Origin: Desulfocapsa sp.
Lineage (GTDB): Bacteria > Desulfobacterota > Desulfobulbia > Desulfobulbales > Desulfocapsaceae
Reading direction: 5' to 3'
Assembly (NCBI GenBank): GCA_022712975.1
Contig: JAFLJO010000054.1
Span: 1-33,429 of the forward strand
Length of the DNA: 33,429 nt
Positions within the stretch are counted from its first letter, which is position 1, and every line of letters starts with the position of its first letter. Shown here in pieces: positions 16,275 to 24,110 of this stretch. Made by a program: the position numbers and the translations under genes. Under the pieces are notes generated by a model. That model saw nothing but the letters and a program-made list of their open reading frames with translations. It did not search any database and had not been told where the DNA came from.

Positions 16275-17021
16275 TTACAGTCCTCCATTCACATCAAGTA
16301 CTGTTCCACTGATATATGCCGCATTTTTTGATGCAAGAAAAAGGACTGCATCGGCAATCTCTTCAACTTTTCCAAATCTGCGCATGGGCACGGATCTTTT
16401 GTAACTTTTCAGTAATTCCGGGCTGAGATCTTCAATAAGTTCTGTTTCTATAAAACCGGGGGAAACACAGTTGACAGTGATTTTTTTGCGGGCAACTTCC
16501 TTACAGAGGCTTCTTGTAAGACCAATTTGACCTGCTTTTGAGGCTCCATAATTTGTTTGCCCTGCAAATCCAAGAGTTGCAACAGGAGAGGTGATATTAA
16601 TGATGCGCCCATATTTTTGTTTAAGCATAAGCATTACAGCATGGCGGCACATATTAAATGTTCCAGTAAGATTAATATCAATGACTCGTTGCCAGCTTGT
16701 TTGATCCATCAGGGCAAGGAGTTTGTCATTTCTGATTCCTGCGTTATTCACCAGGATATCGATTGTGGAAAATTGTTCCTCGATTTGGTCGTAAAAACGT
16801 TGAACCTGGTTTTCATCGGAAACATCACATTGATGTAATTGCAATTTTCCGCTAAAATGCAAACATTCTGTCTGGAATATATCGGCGGCTTCTTTATTCC
16901 CGCCAAAGATACCAATTACTGTTGCGCCGCACTCAAGAAATGCGAGACTGATTGCCTTGCCAATACCTCTACTGGCACCTGTGATAACAACTTTTTGTCC
17001 TGTGAAATCAAAATCCTGCAT
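16275..17021 (-). CDS. FabG-like 3-oxoacyl-ACP reductase (SDR)
   Basis: 248 residues, a classical short-chain dehydrogenase. TGASRGIG (14-21) binds NAD(P)H, NNAG is near 92-95, and the catalytic set is Ser145, Tyr158 and Lys162 (YGASK). The C-terminus ends in the usual ISGTVLDVNGGL. The family reduces 3-oxoacyl-ACP to 3-hydroxyacyl-ACP. It lies four bases after the CrtI-like gene and three before the FabZ-like gene. With those neighbours it most likely serves a dedicated chain-building pathway rather than general fatty-acid synthesis. Confidence 0.9.
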   Translation of the reverse strand: MQDFDFTGQKVVITGASRGIGKAISLAFLECGATVIGIFGGNKEAADIFQTECLHFSGKLQLHQCDVSDENQVQRFYDQIEEQFSTIDILVNNAGIRNDKLLALMDQTSWQRVIDINLTGTFNMCRHAVMLMLKQKYGRIINITSPVATLGFAGQTNYGASKAGQIGLTRSLCKEVARKKITVNCVSPGFIETELIEDLSPELLKSYKRSVPMRRFGKVEEIADAVLFLASKNAAYISGTVLDVNGGL

Positions 17022-17025
17022 TTTT

Positions 17026-18435
17026 TTAATCCTTGCTTCTCATGTATGCATCGACATCATTTGAGACGATAACTCCGTAGTTAATTGCTCCAAGCCAGCC
17101 GGACATGATAATTCCGACCGAACCGACATGAAATAAACCATTAACTTCTTTGAATATTGAACGGGATACGTCAAGGCCTTCAAATTTAGTGCCAAAAGAG
17201 GTTCCCTGCGTATGCAAGGTGTAACGATTGAATGTTCTTGGAGTGGCTGCTTCTATCCAATCCATTCTTTCCCGGGCATTTGGAAAATAACGATCAAGAT
17301 CAATGAGAGTACGTTGAATAAGATCTTCTTTCTCTTTCTTGTATTCTTCTTCTGTAAACTTTTCCCAGTCTGAATAATTCGAGTTCATTGAGGCAACGAT
17401 GGTGTAACGGTCGTGTCCTGGTCTGGTTTTGGGATAGTATACTGAAAATGTTTTTGATCCGGTTTTGAAATCACGAAGTTCAGTAGAGTCAAACTCGGCT
17501 ACAGTTGAGGTAAAGAGAAGATCACCAATATCATCTATCGTATCTTCCTTTTTTACTCCCATGTAAACCTGGCAGGAGGAGTTATTGACTCGAATTTTGT
17601 TGGCTTTTTCCATAAACTCAGAAGAAAACGCATCCTGATCGGTAAGATTATGGATGGTATTCGTAATGCCTGAGTTTGAAACAACGGCTCCTGCTTCAAT
17701 CATTCTTCCCTGGCATTCAATTCCTCTGACAACGCCTTTATCAACGACAATTCGTTCAACTTTGGCATTTGTGCAGATGGTAACGCCATTGTTCTCAAGT
17801 TCTGTAGTCATCATCCCTATGAGCTTGTCGGTTCCGCCTTCAAAAGTAAAAACACCTTTGTTCATAAAGTTGGAAAAAACTATACCGTAGGTAATGGCAG
17901 GATCATCAAGGGTTGAACCGTTTGCATAACTGATCGGTTCCATGAGCAGACGATGTACATCACTGCGACCGGGAAAAAACTCTTCAAACAATTCCCTTGT
18001 GGTCATGGATTGGTCGTCATAAAAATTCATACCGGCAACCCGGGTAAAAAAAGCGTCTATGGTTGATTGTGGAATCTTGAATTGTTTATTGAGTTTTTGC
18101 GTAAAATCAATTCGATCAAAGGTGGTTTTTAAATGAAATTGTGGATTATCAAAAACAATATCCTTTAACTGAACGATTGAGTTCATGATCTCTTTATTCC
18201 AGTATTTCTTACAGGTTTTAACCATCCCGTATGGAAATCCATGGAGTGAAACATCAAAGATATGACCATTTCGTTTAAACCAGGTGGCAAGGCCTCCCAG
18301 CTGACTGTGATATTCAAGAAGAAGGACGCGATAACCGCAGTATGCAAGGCGGTTTGCTGAAGTGAGACCTCCTAGTCCCGAACCAATTACAATAACATCA
18401 TATTTGTCATCGGCTTGTGAAAAAGAAACAGGCAT
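17026..18435 (-). CDS. CrtI/CRTISO-like FAD-dependent oxidoreductase, second of pair
   Basis: 469 residues. The N-terminal FAD Rossmann motif GSGLGGLTSANRLA (18-31) is followed by the carotenoid-oxidoreductase segment LLEYHSQLGGLATWFKRNGHIFDVSLHGF. The C-terminal NGLFHVGSVGIIMSGWLGAINYG is the second FAD signature. Relatives include phytoene desaturases, prolycopene isomerases and retinol saturases, which act on hydrophobic polyenes at membranes. No phytoene synthase or other carotenoid gene is in the window. The neighbours are ACP, ketosynthase, FabG and FabZ, so an acyl or polyene substrate is more plausible than a carotenoid. The 137-base gap before it contains repeat B1. Confidence 0.85.
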   Translation of the reverse strand: MPVSFSQADDKYDVIVIGSGLGGLTSANRLAYCGYRVLLLEYHSQLGGLATWFKRNGHIFDVSLHGFPYGMVKTCKKYWNKEIMNSIVQLKDIVFDNPQFHLKTTFDRIDFTQKLNKQFKIPQSTIDAFFTRVAGMNFYDDQSMTTRELFEEFFPGRSDVHRLLMEPISYANGSTLDDPAITYGIVFSNFMNKGVFTFEGGTDKLIGMMTTELENNGVTICTNAKVERIVVDKGVVRGIECQGRMIEAGAVVSNSGITNTIHNLTDQDAFSSEFMEKANKIRVNNSSCQVYMGVKKEDTIDDIGDLLFTSTVAEFDSTELRDFKTGSKTFSVYYPKTRPGHDRYTIVASMNSNYSDWEKFTEEEYKKEKEDLIQRTLIDLDRYFPNARERMDWIEAATPRTFNRYTLHTQGTSFGTKFEGLDVSRSIFKEVNGLFHVGSVGIIMSGWLGAINYGVIVSNDVDAYMRSKD

Positions 18436-18464
18436 AATAAAACTTTTTTATTGTTGTATTGAGT

Positions 18465-18567
18465 GAACATGATGCCCTGCGGGCAGAAGGTATTCGGTAT
18501 TCGGTATGCGGTTTTCGGCAAACAACATAGGAACAACTCCCACAGAAACTTTGATTTTCCGATACAT
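18465..18567. repeat. Family B interspersed repeat, copy B1
   Basis: Starts GAACATGATGCCCTGCGGGC (hairpin TGCCC-TGC-GGGCA), then about four 7-base units of the form T(C/A)GGT(A/G)T, then ACATAGGAAC and AACTTTGATTTTCCGATACAT. The same head, array and tail order occurs at 22868-22990 and 23955-24060. It sits inside the lipid operon, between the two CrtI-like genes. Confidence 0.85.
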
Positions 18568-18572
18568 GAACA

Positions 18573-19958
18573 TTACAAGCGAGGCAGGATATGCTGATTT
18601 ATTATAGACACACCACTTAGCATGGAACCAATAATGCCAAGGAACCCTTGGTCTGTACCAGCTAAATAGAGATTATCGTATCCAATGTCGCCATCTTTGA
18701 TTTTAACGGGATTACCGTATATAGCACCATTCTTTTTGGCTGTAAAACGCTCAATAGTCAATGGAGTGAACGTATCACGATATACTATGTTTTGAGCGAA
18801 ATTACCAAGGATTTTTTCTGCAACGGGAAGCGATGTGAGTGCGACCCTGTCCTTAGCAGAATTGTAGGAACTTTTGTCCTGCTTAAGACTTTTCCACTCA
18901 CTGTAATTTGCAAGATGCGTGGTGCGTACCTCTTTGAAAGGAGATTCGGGTAGATCTTGAAAATTCTGAGGAAGACAGATGACGCCTGAGTTAAAATCAA
19001 CTAAAGAGTCGGGCTGCTGGTATAAAAACTGATCGGCGGCATTGTAAAATATTATTGTACGATCATGGCCCTGTTTTAATTCGGTACTTTTTTCAATTTC
19101 AAAAATTGTTTCTACAAAACCCAGCCTGGGAAGAATTTCAAGACTAGAAGGCTCATCAAGGAGTGTAAAGGTTTCTTCTGAACCAATGGTTGAGAGTATA
19201 TAATCACAGCGTATTTCTTGCCCATCGCTGAGAAGCACCCCATGGATTTTTTTGCCGGTATGAAGGATTCGCTTGACAGTTGCTTTGGTTTTAATTTTTC
19301 CGCCGTAGTCAGTGTAGTGTTTGAGCAGTAAATCAAGGAGATCCTTAATGGTTCCACCGGGTCTGAACATTCCTTCAAGGAAGATAGCCCGGAACATAAT
19401 AACAAATTGGCCAAGATCCATATCCCGTTCAATGGATGAACCGTAATACATCAACGGACAGAGAAGCATATCTGTTAAAAGTGTATCCTGGAGATGTTCC
19501 TGCAATACTTGCTTTGCGGAGATAAAGGGGAGGGGGGTGAAGGGATCATACTGGTCAATTAACTGTAGTAATTTCTGGAAACCTGGATGACTGGCAGGAA
19601 ATTTGTTTGCAATTTCAGCTTCAAAAAGTGAAAAATCATTGGAAAAAAGAAGTGACTCCTGATCGAGGAAACGAATTTCACTTTGATTCTGCTGATGAAT
19701 ATCAAGATCTTTTCGTTTGATTTTCAGCTGTCTAAGCAGTCGATTTAAAGGTGCGTTTTTAACTGCTGCCGGTGCATAGTTGGTAATGGCATGAAGTCCT
19801 GTTTCAAAAAGTCGGTTATTTCTGTAATAATATGAGTTTAAACCGCCTATTCTGGAATGTTGTTCAAGAAGCAGGACATCGGGGATAAAACGGGCAAAAC
19901 GAAGAGCGGCGGCAAGTCCTGAAAGACCGCCGCCGATGATCAATAAAGGAACATGCAC
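18573..19958 (-). CDS. CrtI/CRTISO-like FAD-dependent oxidoreductase, first of pair
   Basis: 461 residues. The FAD-binding motif GGGLSGLAAALRFA (9-22) leads into LLEQHSRIGGLNSYYYRNNRLFETGLHAI, the carotenoid-desaturase/isomerase pattern. The C-terminal signature is NLYLAGTDQGFLGIIGSMLSG. It is divergent from the second copy, so the two are likely to act on different positions or steps rather than being a recent duplication. The start is a GTG three bases after the acyl carrier protein gene; no other in-frame start fits the FAD motif. The substrate is unknown and an ACP-bound or free polyunsaturated chain is inferred from context. Confidence 0.85.
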   Translation of the reverse strand: MHVPLLIIGGGLSGLAAALRFARFIPDVLLLEQHSRIGGLNSYYYRNNRLFETGLHAITNYAPAAVKNAPLNRLLRQLKIKRKDLDIHQQNQSEIRFLDQESLLFSNDFSLFEAEIANKFPASHPGFQKLLQLIDQYDPFTPLPFISAKQVLQEHLQDTLLTDMLLCPLMYYGSSIERDMDLGQFVIMFRAIFLEGMFRPGGTIKDLLDLLLKHYTDYGGKIKTKATVKRILHTGKKIHGVLLSDGQEIRCDYILSTIGSEETFTLLDEPSSLEILPRLGFVETIFEIEKSTELKQGHDRTIIFYNAADQFLYQQPDSLVDFNSGVICLPQNFQDLPESPFKEVRTTHLANYSEWKSLKQDKSSYNSAKDRVALTSLPVAEKILGNFAQNIVYRDTFTPLTIERFTAKKNGAIYGNPVKIKDGDIGYDNLYLAGTDQGFLGIIGSMLSGVSIINQHILPRL

Positions 19959-19961
19959 TTT

Positions 19962-20213
19962 TTAAGCGTCGGCAAGCAGGGGTTCCAGGTAGTTTACACA
20001 GGAATCAAGAGTTGCAAGCTCGGGGTAATCTTCTTCAGGGATTTGTAATTTATGGCGTTTGCGTAATTCCATAACGATATCAAGAAAGTCCATGGAATCA
20101 AGGTCAAGCTGATCGCGTAAAGGTTTGTCAGCCTGAAGAGTGTCAAAATCTGCATCCTCATCGATATCTTCAATTATTTCAAGGATGAGATCCCTAATTG
20201 CATCGCGTGTCAT
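19962..20213 (-). CDS. Acyl carrier protein
   Basis: 83 residues, acidic. The phosphopantetheine site is Ser40 in LDSMDFLDIV, where most housekeeping ACPs have DSLDxVE. The helix pattern fits the ACP fold. GGAG lies eight bases before the ATG. It is three bases from the following flavoenzyme gene and 160 bases from the ketosynthase gene, with a very AT-rich spacer. It is probably the dedicated carrier of this cluster. The DSMDF motif groups it with specialised ACPs rather than with AcpP. Confidence 0.92.
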   Translation of the reverse strand: MTRDAIRDLILEIIEDIDEDADFDTLQADKPLRDQLDLDSMDFLDIVMELRKRHKLQIPEEDYPELATLDSCVNYLEPLLADA

Positions 20214-20286
20214 ATATATGTCTCCGGCCGTGGCCTTTTCTGTATAGTTTCAAACAAAAAAATAAATGTCATTACTGCGTAAACAA

Positions 20287-20296
20287 ATTGCGCAAT
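20287..20296. promoter_or_regulatory. Palindrome ATTGCGCAAT in the ketosynthase-ACP spacer
   Basis: A perfect 10-base palindrome in an otherwise AT-rich 160-base spacer upstream of the ACP gene. It could be an operator for an internal promoter, but no clear -35/-10 pair was identified around it. Confidence 0.25.
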
Positions 20297-20373
20297 ATAA
20301 CACACCGGGAGTATTTTTTATATATTTTTTATACATTTTTTTTTAAAGTTGCACAATAATCGTAACCGTTTGA

Positions 20374-21612
20374 TTATTCGTGCTTTTTCACAATGATTAC
20401 AGAGTTAATCCCCACCATTCCAAAGGAATTATTCAAAATTGTATCTACTTTTTCAAGCTTAACGGGTTTATCAAAAACCATGTTGTTCAACTTGCATTCT
20501 GGGTCGAGATTATTGCAGTTAATGGAAGGATGGACGAGTTTATCTGCAAATGCCGGGAGGTTTCCAGCAAGTTCAAGAACGCCGGCGGCACCCATTGCGT
20601 GACCAATAATAGACTTGGTATTATTAATGTAAGTATTTTTCCCTTCACCAAAAACTTGACGAATAGCTTTACATTCCTCAATGTCACCCTGTTTAGTCCC
20701 TGTGGCATGAGTGTTCAGAATATCAATGTCCTCGGGTGCAAGACCGGCTCTTTCCATGGCAAGCGCCATACACTCAGCCTGTCTCTCGTGGAAAGGAAGA
20801 ACATAATCTTTAGCATCGGAATTCATTGCATAACCAGCAATCTCAGCGTAGATTTTGGCGCCGCGTTCAAGTGCGCTCTCTAGTCGTTCAAGCACGTAAA
20901 TACATGCTCCTTCGGATACGACAATACCATTGCGAGATGTGTCAAATGGTCTGCTGGCTTCTCTAGGGTCATTTGCTGAGCCTAAAGCTCCCTGTGCCTT
21001 AAAACTTGCAAATATACCAAAAGAACCCGTTGATTCTGAAACTCCTCCGGCAAGTGCCATATCCACTTCACCGAGACGCATCATCTGTACTCCCTGAATG
21101 AGCGAAGCGTTACCGGCAGCACAAGCAGCTCCGATGACATAATGGGGGCCAGTTATACCAAGATTCATAGTGATTTCACCGGCGGGGTTGTTCAGAACAG
21201 TTCTTGGGTTATGGTGATGGGTCCAATAATCTACATTATAATCAAATTGGCTGATATTGTAGACCTCATTTTCCGTTTCCACGGTACCATGCTCAGTAAG
21301 ACCAACATAAACACCGATACGAGACCGTTTATAATGATCAATTGAGAGTGCAGCATCTGCAAGCGCTTCATTAGCACAATAGACGCCTAAACATCCAGCA
21401 CGGGTTCCTCGTTTGTTCTCTTTTTTCTTTCTATATTTTGTTTCATTAAAATCACAGATTCCGGCTGGTGCTTTGCCGAAATATCGGAGATCAATCTCGG
21501 TGATTTCACTGACACCTTTCAGTAATTTTTCACGGTAGGTCTTCAGGTTGTCAGCGTTTGGTGCGGCAAGACCAACGCCTGTTATAACGATTCTAGGGAA
21601 TTGTGTATCCAT
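20374..21612 (-). CDS. Beta-ketoacyl-ACP synthase (FabF/KAS II-like)
   Basis: 412 residues with the thiolase fold of FabF. The catalytic triad is complete: Cys164 in GAACAAGNAS, His302 in NTHATGT and His338 in IGHAMGAAG, with Lys333 in NTKS. It condenses malonyl-ACP with an acyl-ACP. The motifs differ from housekeeping FabF (usually ACATG and NAHGTST/NTHGTST), which suggests a specialised clade. No chain-length-factor partner lacking the Cys is present. It leads a six-gene minus-strand cluster. It is clearly a FabF-type elongating enzyme rather than OleA, which is FabH-like, so it does not fill the missing step of the ole operon. Confidence 0.92.
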   Translation of the reverse strand: MDTQFPRIVITGVGLAAPNADNLKTYREKLLKGVSEITEIDLRYFGKAPAGICDFNETKYRKKKENKRGTRAGCLGVYCANEALADAALSIDHYKRSRIGVYVGLTEHGTVETENEVYNISQFDYNVDYWTHHHNPRTVLNNPAGEITMNLGITGPHYVIGAACAAGNASLIQGVQMMRLGEVDMALAGGVSESTGSFGIFASFKAQGALGSANDPREASRPFDTSRNGIVVSEGACIYVLERLESALERGAKIYAEIAGYAMNSDAKDYVLPFHERQAECMALAMERAGLAPEDIDILNTHATGTKQGDIEECKAIRQVFGEGKNTYINNTKSIIGHAMGAAGVLELAGNLPAFADKLVHPSINCNNLDPECKLNNMVFDKPVKLEKVDTILNNSFGMVGINSVIIVKKHE

Positions 21613-21675
21613 GATGGCAGATTGACTGATGTAGAGTGACTGGTTATATTGCGAGTTTATATGCTAAATACATTT

Positions 21676-21730
21676 AGGCACGGGAACAAAACAATGTAAT
21701 ATATTCAAGTTATTTCGTGTGCGTTCCTTA
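21676..21730. repeat. Family A repeat, short form, copy A4
   Basis: AGGCACGGGAAC (21676-21687) to GCGTTCCTTA, with TTCAAGTTATTTCGTGTGCG inside, closely matching A3. It lies in the 300-base divergent region between the ketosynthase and the thioredoxin-reductase-like gene, which otherwise shows only AT-rich sequence and no clear promoter. Confidence 0.8.
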
Positions 21731-21912
21731 GCAAATGCTTTTAAATGTATGACAAATTAACAGAAAATTCAAGAGGAATACACCGTTTATTATAGGGATA
21801 TTCTCCTTTTATTGTAAGTATTCGGGTTGAACCCAGAAACAACCCAAACCACTAGTTGTAAATATTTACCTTTTATTTATATTTCTATAGACATAAACGG
21901 AGTTAATAAATA

Positions 21913-22830
21913 ATGAGTGAAAGAAAAGATGTGGTTATTATCGGGGCGGGACCTGCCGGTATTCAGGCAGCCATCCATTCAGTACGAAAAAAGTGTACCG
22001 TCTTGCTTCTTGGTAGAATTGAACGAAGTGCCCTGTTTTCTGCACATGTTGAGAATTATGCCTGTGTAGAAGGTGTGAAAACCGGGGAAGAAATGCTTAC
22101 TGCCGGAATGGATCAGGTAAAACGTTTTGGTACAGAAGTCATGGAAGATGATGTCTTAAAGGTTCGTCAAGAGGCAGATGGTTTCTCGGTTGAACTTGAG
22201 AGTGGTGTTACAGTTTTCACAAGAACTCTCATTTTTGCCAATGGGATGTCCAGAAAAAAATTAAAAGTTCCCGGTGAAAAAGAATTTTTTGGCAGAGGCG
22301 TATCGTACTGCGTTGATTGTGATGCCAACTTTTATCGTAATGCAACTGTTGCAGTTGTCGGTAATGCAAGTGCTGCAATTGATGGCGCTCTTACCCTCAC
22401 AGGATATGCATCCAAGGTGTATCTTGTGAATCAGGAATTGCTTGCTTCCAAAGAATTAATCGAAAAGCTCAATGAATCCACTGTTGAAAATGTTTCTGGT
22501 ACCTGGGTTAGTGAGATCGCTGGAGATGGAGATGTTAAGACTTTGATTCTTGAAAATGGTAAGACAATAAATCTCGATGGAGTTTTCATCGAACTTGGAG
22601 CAAAAGGTGCGATGGAACTCGCCTTGGAAATCGGTGTTCAGCTTGATTTAGATACCATGAGCCATATCGACACAAATAAGAAGGCAGAAACCAATGTGGC
22701 CGGGGTGTATGCAGCAGGAGATATTACCGGGCATCCATATCAGATGGCAAAGGCTGTGGGAGAGGGGTGTGTTGCCGGGATGGAAGCAGCAGTTTTTTCA
22801 AGAAAACAGAAACGAAATGAGGTGGGCTGA
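21913..22830 (+). CDS. Thioredoxin-reductase-like flavoprotein with altered NADPH site
   Basis: 305 residues in the low-molecular-weight TrxR fold. The FAD motif is GAGPAG (11-16), a redox disulphide is CVDC (133-136), and the second FAD segment is GVYAAGDITGHPYQMAKAVGEG. The nucleotide-binding motif that is GGGDSA in TrxB reads GNASAA (150-155), and the HRRxxxRA motif that binds the NADPH phosphate is missing (LVNQELLASKEL instead). The active site keeps the CxxC but as CVDC rather than CATC. It may therefore use NADH, ferredoxin or another donor. GGAG lies ten bases before the ATG. It is divergent from the lipid cluster and is a candidate electron-transfer partner, though this is only positional inference. 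Confidence 0.82.
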   Translation: MSERKDVVIIGAGPAGIQAAIHSVRKKCTVLLLGRIERSALFSAHVENYACVEGVKTGEEMLTAGMDQVKRFGTEVMEDDVLKVRQEADGFSVELESGVTVFTRTLIFANGMSRKKLKVPGEKEFFGRGVSYCVDCDANFYRNATVAVVGNASAAIDGALTLTGYASKVYLVNQELLASKELIEKLNESTVENVSGTWVSEIAGDGDVKTLILENGKTINLDGVFIELGAKGAMELALEIGVQLDLDTMSHIDTNKKAETNVAGVYAAGDITGHPYQMAKAVGEGCVAGMEAAVFSRKQKRNEVG

Positions 22831-22867
22831 AACGATAAATAAGTTTCTTTCCAATCTGGTCTCTGTT

Positions 22868-22990
22868 GAACATGATGCCCTGCGGGCAGTAGGTGTTAGG
22901 TGTTAGGTGTTAGGTGTTAGGTGTTCGGTATTAGGTTTTCGGAAACAGACATAAGAACAATTCCCACAAAACTTTGATTTTCCGATACAT
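22868..22990. repeat. Family B interspersed repeat, copy B2
   Basis: Head GAACATGATGCCCTGCGGGC, then a run of about eight 7-base units (five TAGGTGT followed by TCGGTAT, TAGGTTT and a partial TCGG), then the tail ACATAAGAACAA...AACTTTGATTTTCCGATACAT. This is the longest array of the three copies. It lies between the flavoprotein gene and the tRNA-His terminator. Confidence 0.88.
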
Positions 22991-23015
22991 TGAGATATTC
23001 AGTTGCAACTGGTAT

Positions 23016-23055
23016 AAAAAAAAGGAGTTCCAAGCAAATACGCTTGAAACTCCTT
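23016..23055 (-). terminator. Rho-independent terminator of tRNA-His
   Basis: On the minus strand, AAGGAGTTTCAAGC pairs with GCTTGGAACTCCTT (13 of 14 Watson-Crick plus one G-T) around a six-base loop, followed by eight T. It begins nine bases after the tRNA 3' end. Confidence 0.92.
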
Positions 23056-23063
23056 GGCATTAA

Positions 23064-23141
23064 TGGGGTGAGTGATGGGACTTGAACCCACGACCTCCTG
23101 GGTCACAACCAGGTGCTACCACCAGCTGAGCTACACCCACC
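23064..23141 (-). tRNA. tRNA-His (anticodon GTG)
   Basis: The minus strand folds as a standard tRNA. The acceptor stem GTGGGTG pairs with CACTCAC (one G-U), and the T arm is GTGGG-TTCAAGT-CCCAT. The anticodon loop TTGTGAC lies in stem CCTGG/CCCAGG and reads GTG, for histidine. The extra G at -1, diagnostic of tRNA-His, is present opposite C73, and CCA is encoded. A strong terminator follows. Confidence 0.97.
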
Positions 23142-23274
23142 GCCTTAAAATTCCGCTGCTTTTTATACCCTTTGCCTCTGTGTTTGGCAAGGATAATTTT
23201 GATGTCGTCGTAAAAAATTTCTATCTGAAAAGTTAGCTTTTTACGAACTTGTCAGTTTTGATCGTCTAATTTTC

Positions 23275-23925
23275 TTAAAGTTCAGCTTTGCAGTGCAAAC
23301 ATTTTTTCGCTTGAGCCTTTATTAACTCGGCACAAAATGGGCATTCTTTCTGGAAATTTTCTTTTAAGAGTACAAAAATCACCATATTGCATTTTTGTTC
23401 GAATTCAGTATTTCTAAATGTATGATTTCTAATTGGATCAATACAGGAAAGGTCATTGAAGCCTTTAAGTAAATCGATGGCACGGGATCGTCCTTTGGGG
23501 CTGGCAGATTCATCAAGGATAAGTGCCATAACGGGAGTGATATCGTTCTTCTCAAGACAGGTATCAAGTGCAACAATGGCTGCTTTTTCTTTCTGGTAAC
23601 GTTCATTTTGTTCACGCATTGATTCCGGGTCAACAATTGAACCGGTGAATGCAATTTTGGAACCAACCATCAAAGCATTCAATTCCCTGGAACCGGGAAG
23701 CTGCATATTTCGAAACGAACCCTTGTGTCCATAGTTCACATCTACTTTTTTCCATCCCCCTTTAAATGTTGGGCATTCATCATTTAAACAGATAAACATA
23801 ACTTCAGAGCCCCAGCCAAGGCCATCACCAACGTGAACAGGGGGGACTTCACAGCAGGACATTTTTATGTCACAGTCTGGACAAATATGGACTTCGTCCA
23901 GGACACTAAGGTTTTGGATATACAT
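23275..23925 (-). CDS. Zinc-ribbon protein of unknown function
   Basis: 216 residues, not matched to a named family. Two zinc-binding regions are visible. The N-terminal one has CPDCDIKMSCC...CLNDECPTFKGGW, resembling Ogr/Delta-type fingers. The C-terminal ribbon is CPFCAELIKAQAKKCLHC, of the kind found on many prokaryotic regulatory or scaffold proteins. Between them lies a helical segment (about 115-195). GGAG is seven bases before the ATG. It stands alone between tRNA-His and repeat B3, so context gives no hint of function. Confidence 0.8.
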   Translation of the reverse strand: MYIQNLSVLDEVHICPDCDIKMSCCEVPPVHVGDGLGWGSEVMFICLNDECPTFKGGWKKVDVNYGHKGSFRNMQLPGSRELNALMVGSKIAFTGSIVDPESMREQNERYQKEKAAIVALDTCLEKNDITPVMALILDESASPKGRSRAIDLLKGFNDLSCIDPIRNHTFRNTEFEQKCNMVIFVLLKENFQKECPFCAELIKAQAKKCLHCKAEL

Positions 23926-23954
23926 GATAAAACTCCTCTATATAAAAAGTCTGA

Positions 23955-24060
23955 GAACGTGATGCCCTGCGGGCAGAAGGTATTCGGTGTTAGGTATTAG
24001 GTGTTCGGTAACTGACAACTCACATAGGAAAGATTTCCACAAAAAAGTTAATTTTCAGTA
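23955..24060. repeat. Family B interspersed repeat, copy B3
   Basis: Head GAACGTGATGCCCTGCGGGC, then about five 7-base units (AAGGTAT, TCGGTGT, TAGGTAT, TAGGTGT, TCGGTAA), then ACATAGGAAAGATTTCCAC and a degraded tail ATTTTCAGTA. It is the most diverged of the three copies. Confidence 0.82.
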
Positions 24061-24110
24061 ACCGTTCACCACAAATACTGATTTACAGTAAACTTGGTTT
24101 CCTTGGTTTC

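Noticed and set aside
17026..19958. Carotenoid biosynthesis cluster
   Set aside because: Apart from the two CrtI-like proteins there is no phytoene synthase, GGPP synthase or cyclase in the window, and the neighbours are fatty-acid-type genes.
20374..21612. KAS as the missing OleA of the ole operon
   Set aside because: Its Cys-His-His set and the NTKSIIGHAMGAAG region are FabF-type. OleA is FabH/thiolase-like with a different active site.
22890..22945. CRISPR-like or attC-like array in the 7-base repeats
   Set aside because: Units are directly adjacent 7-mers with no spacers, and no cas or integrase gene is nearby.
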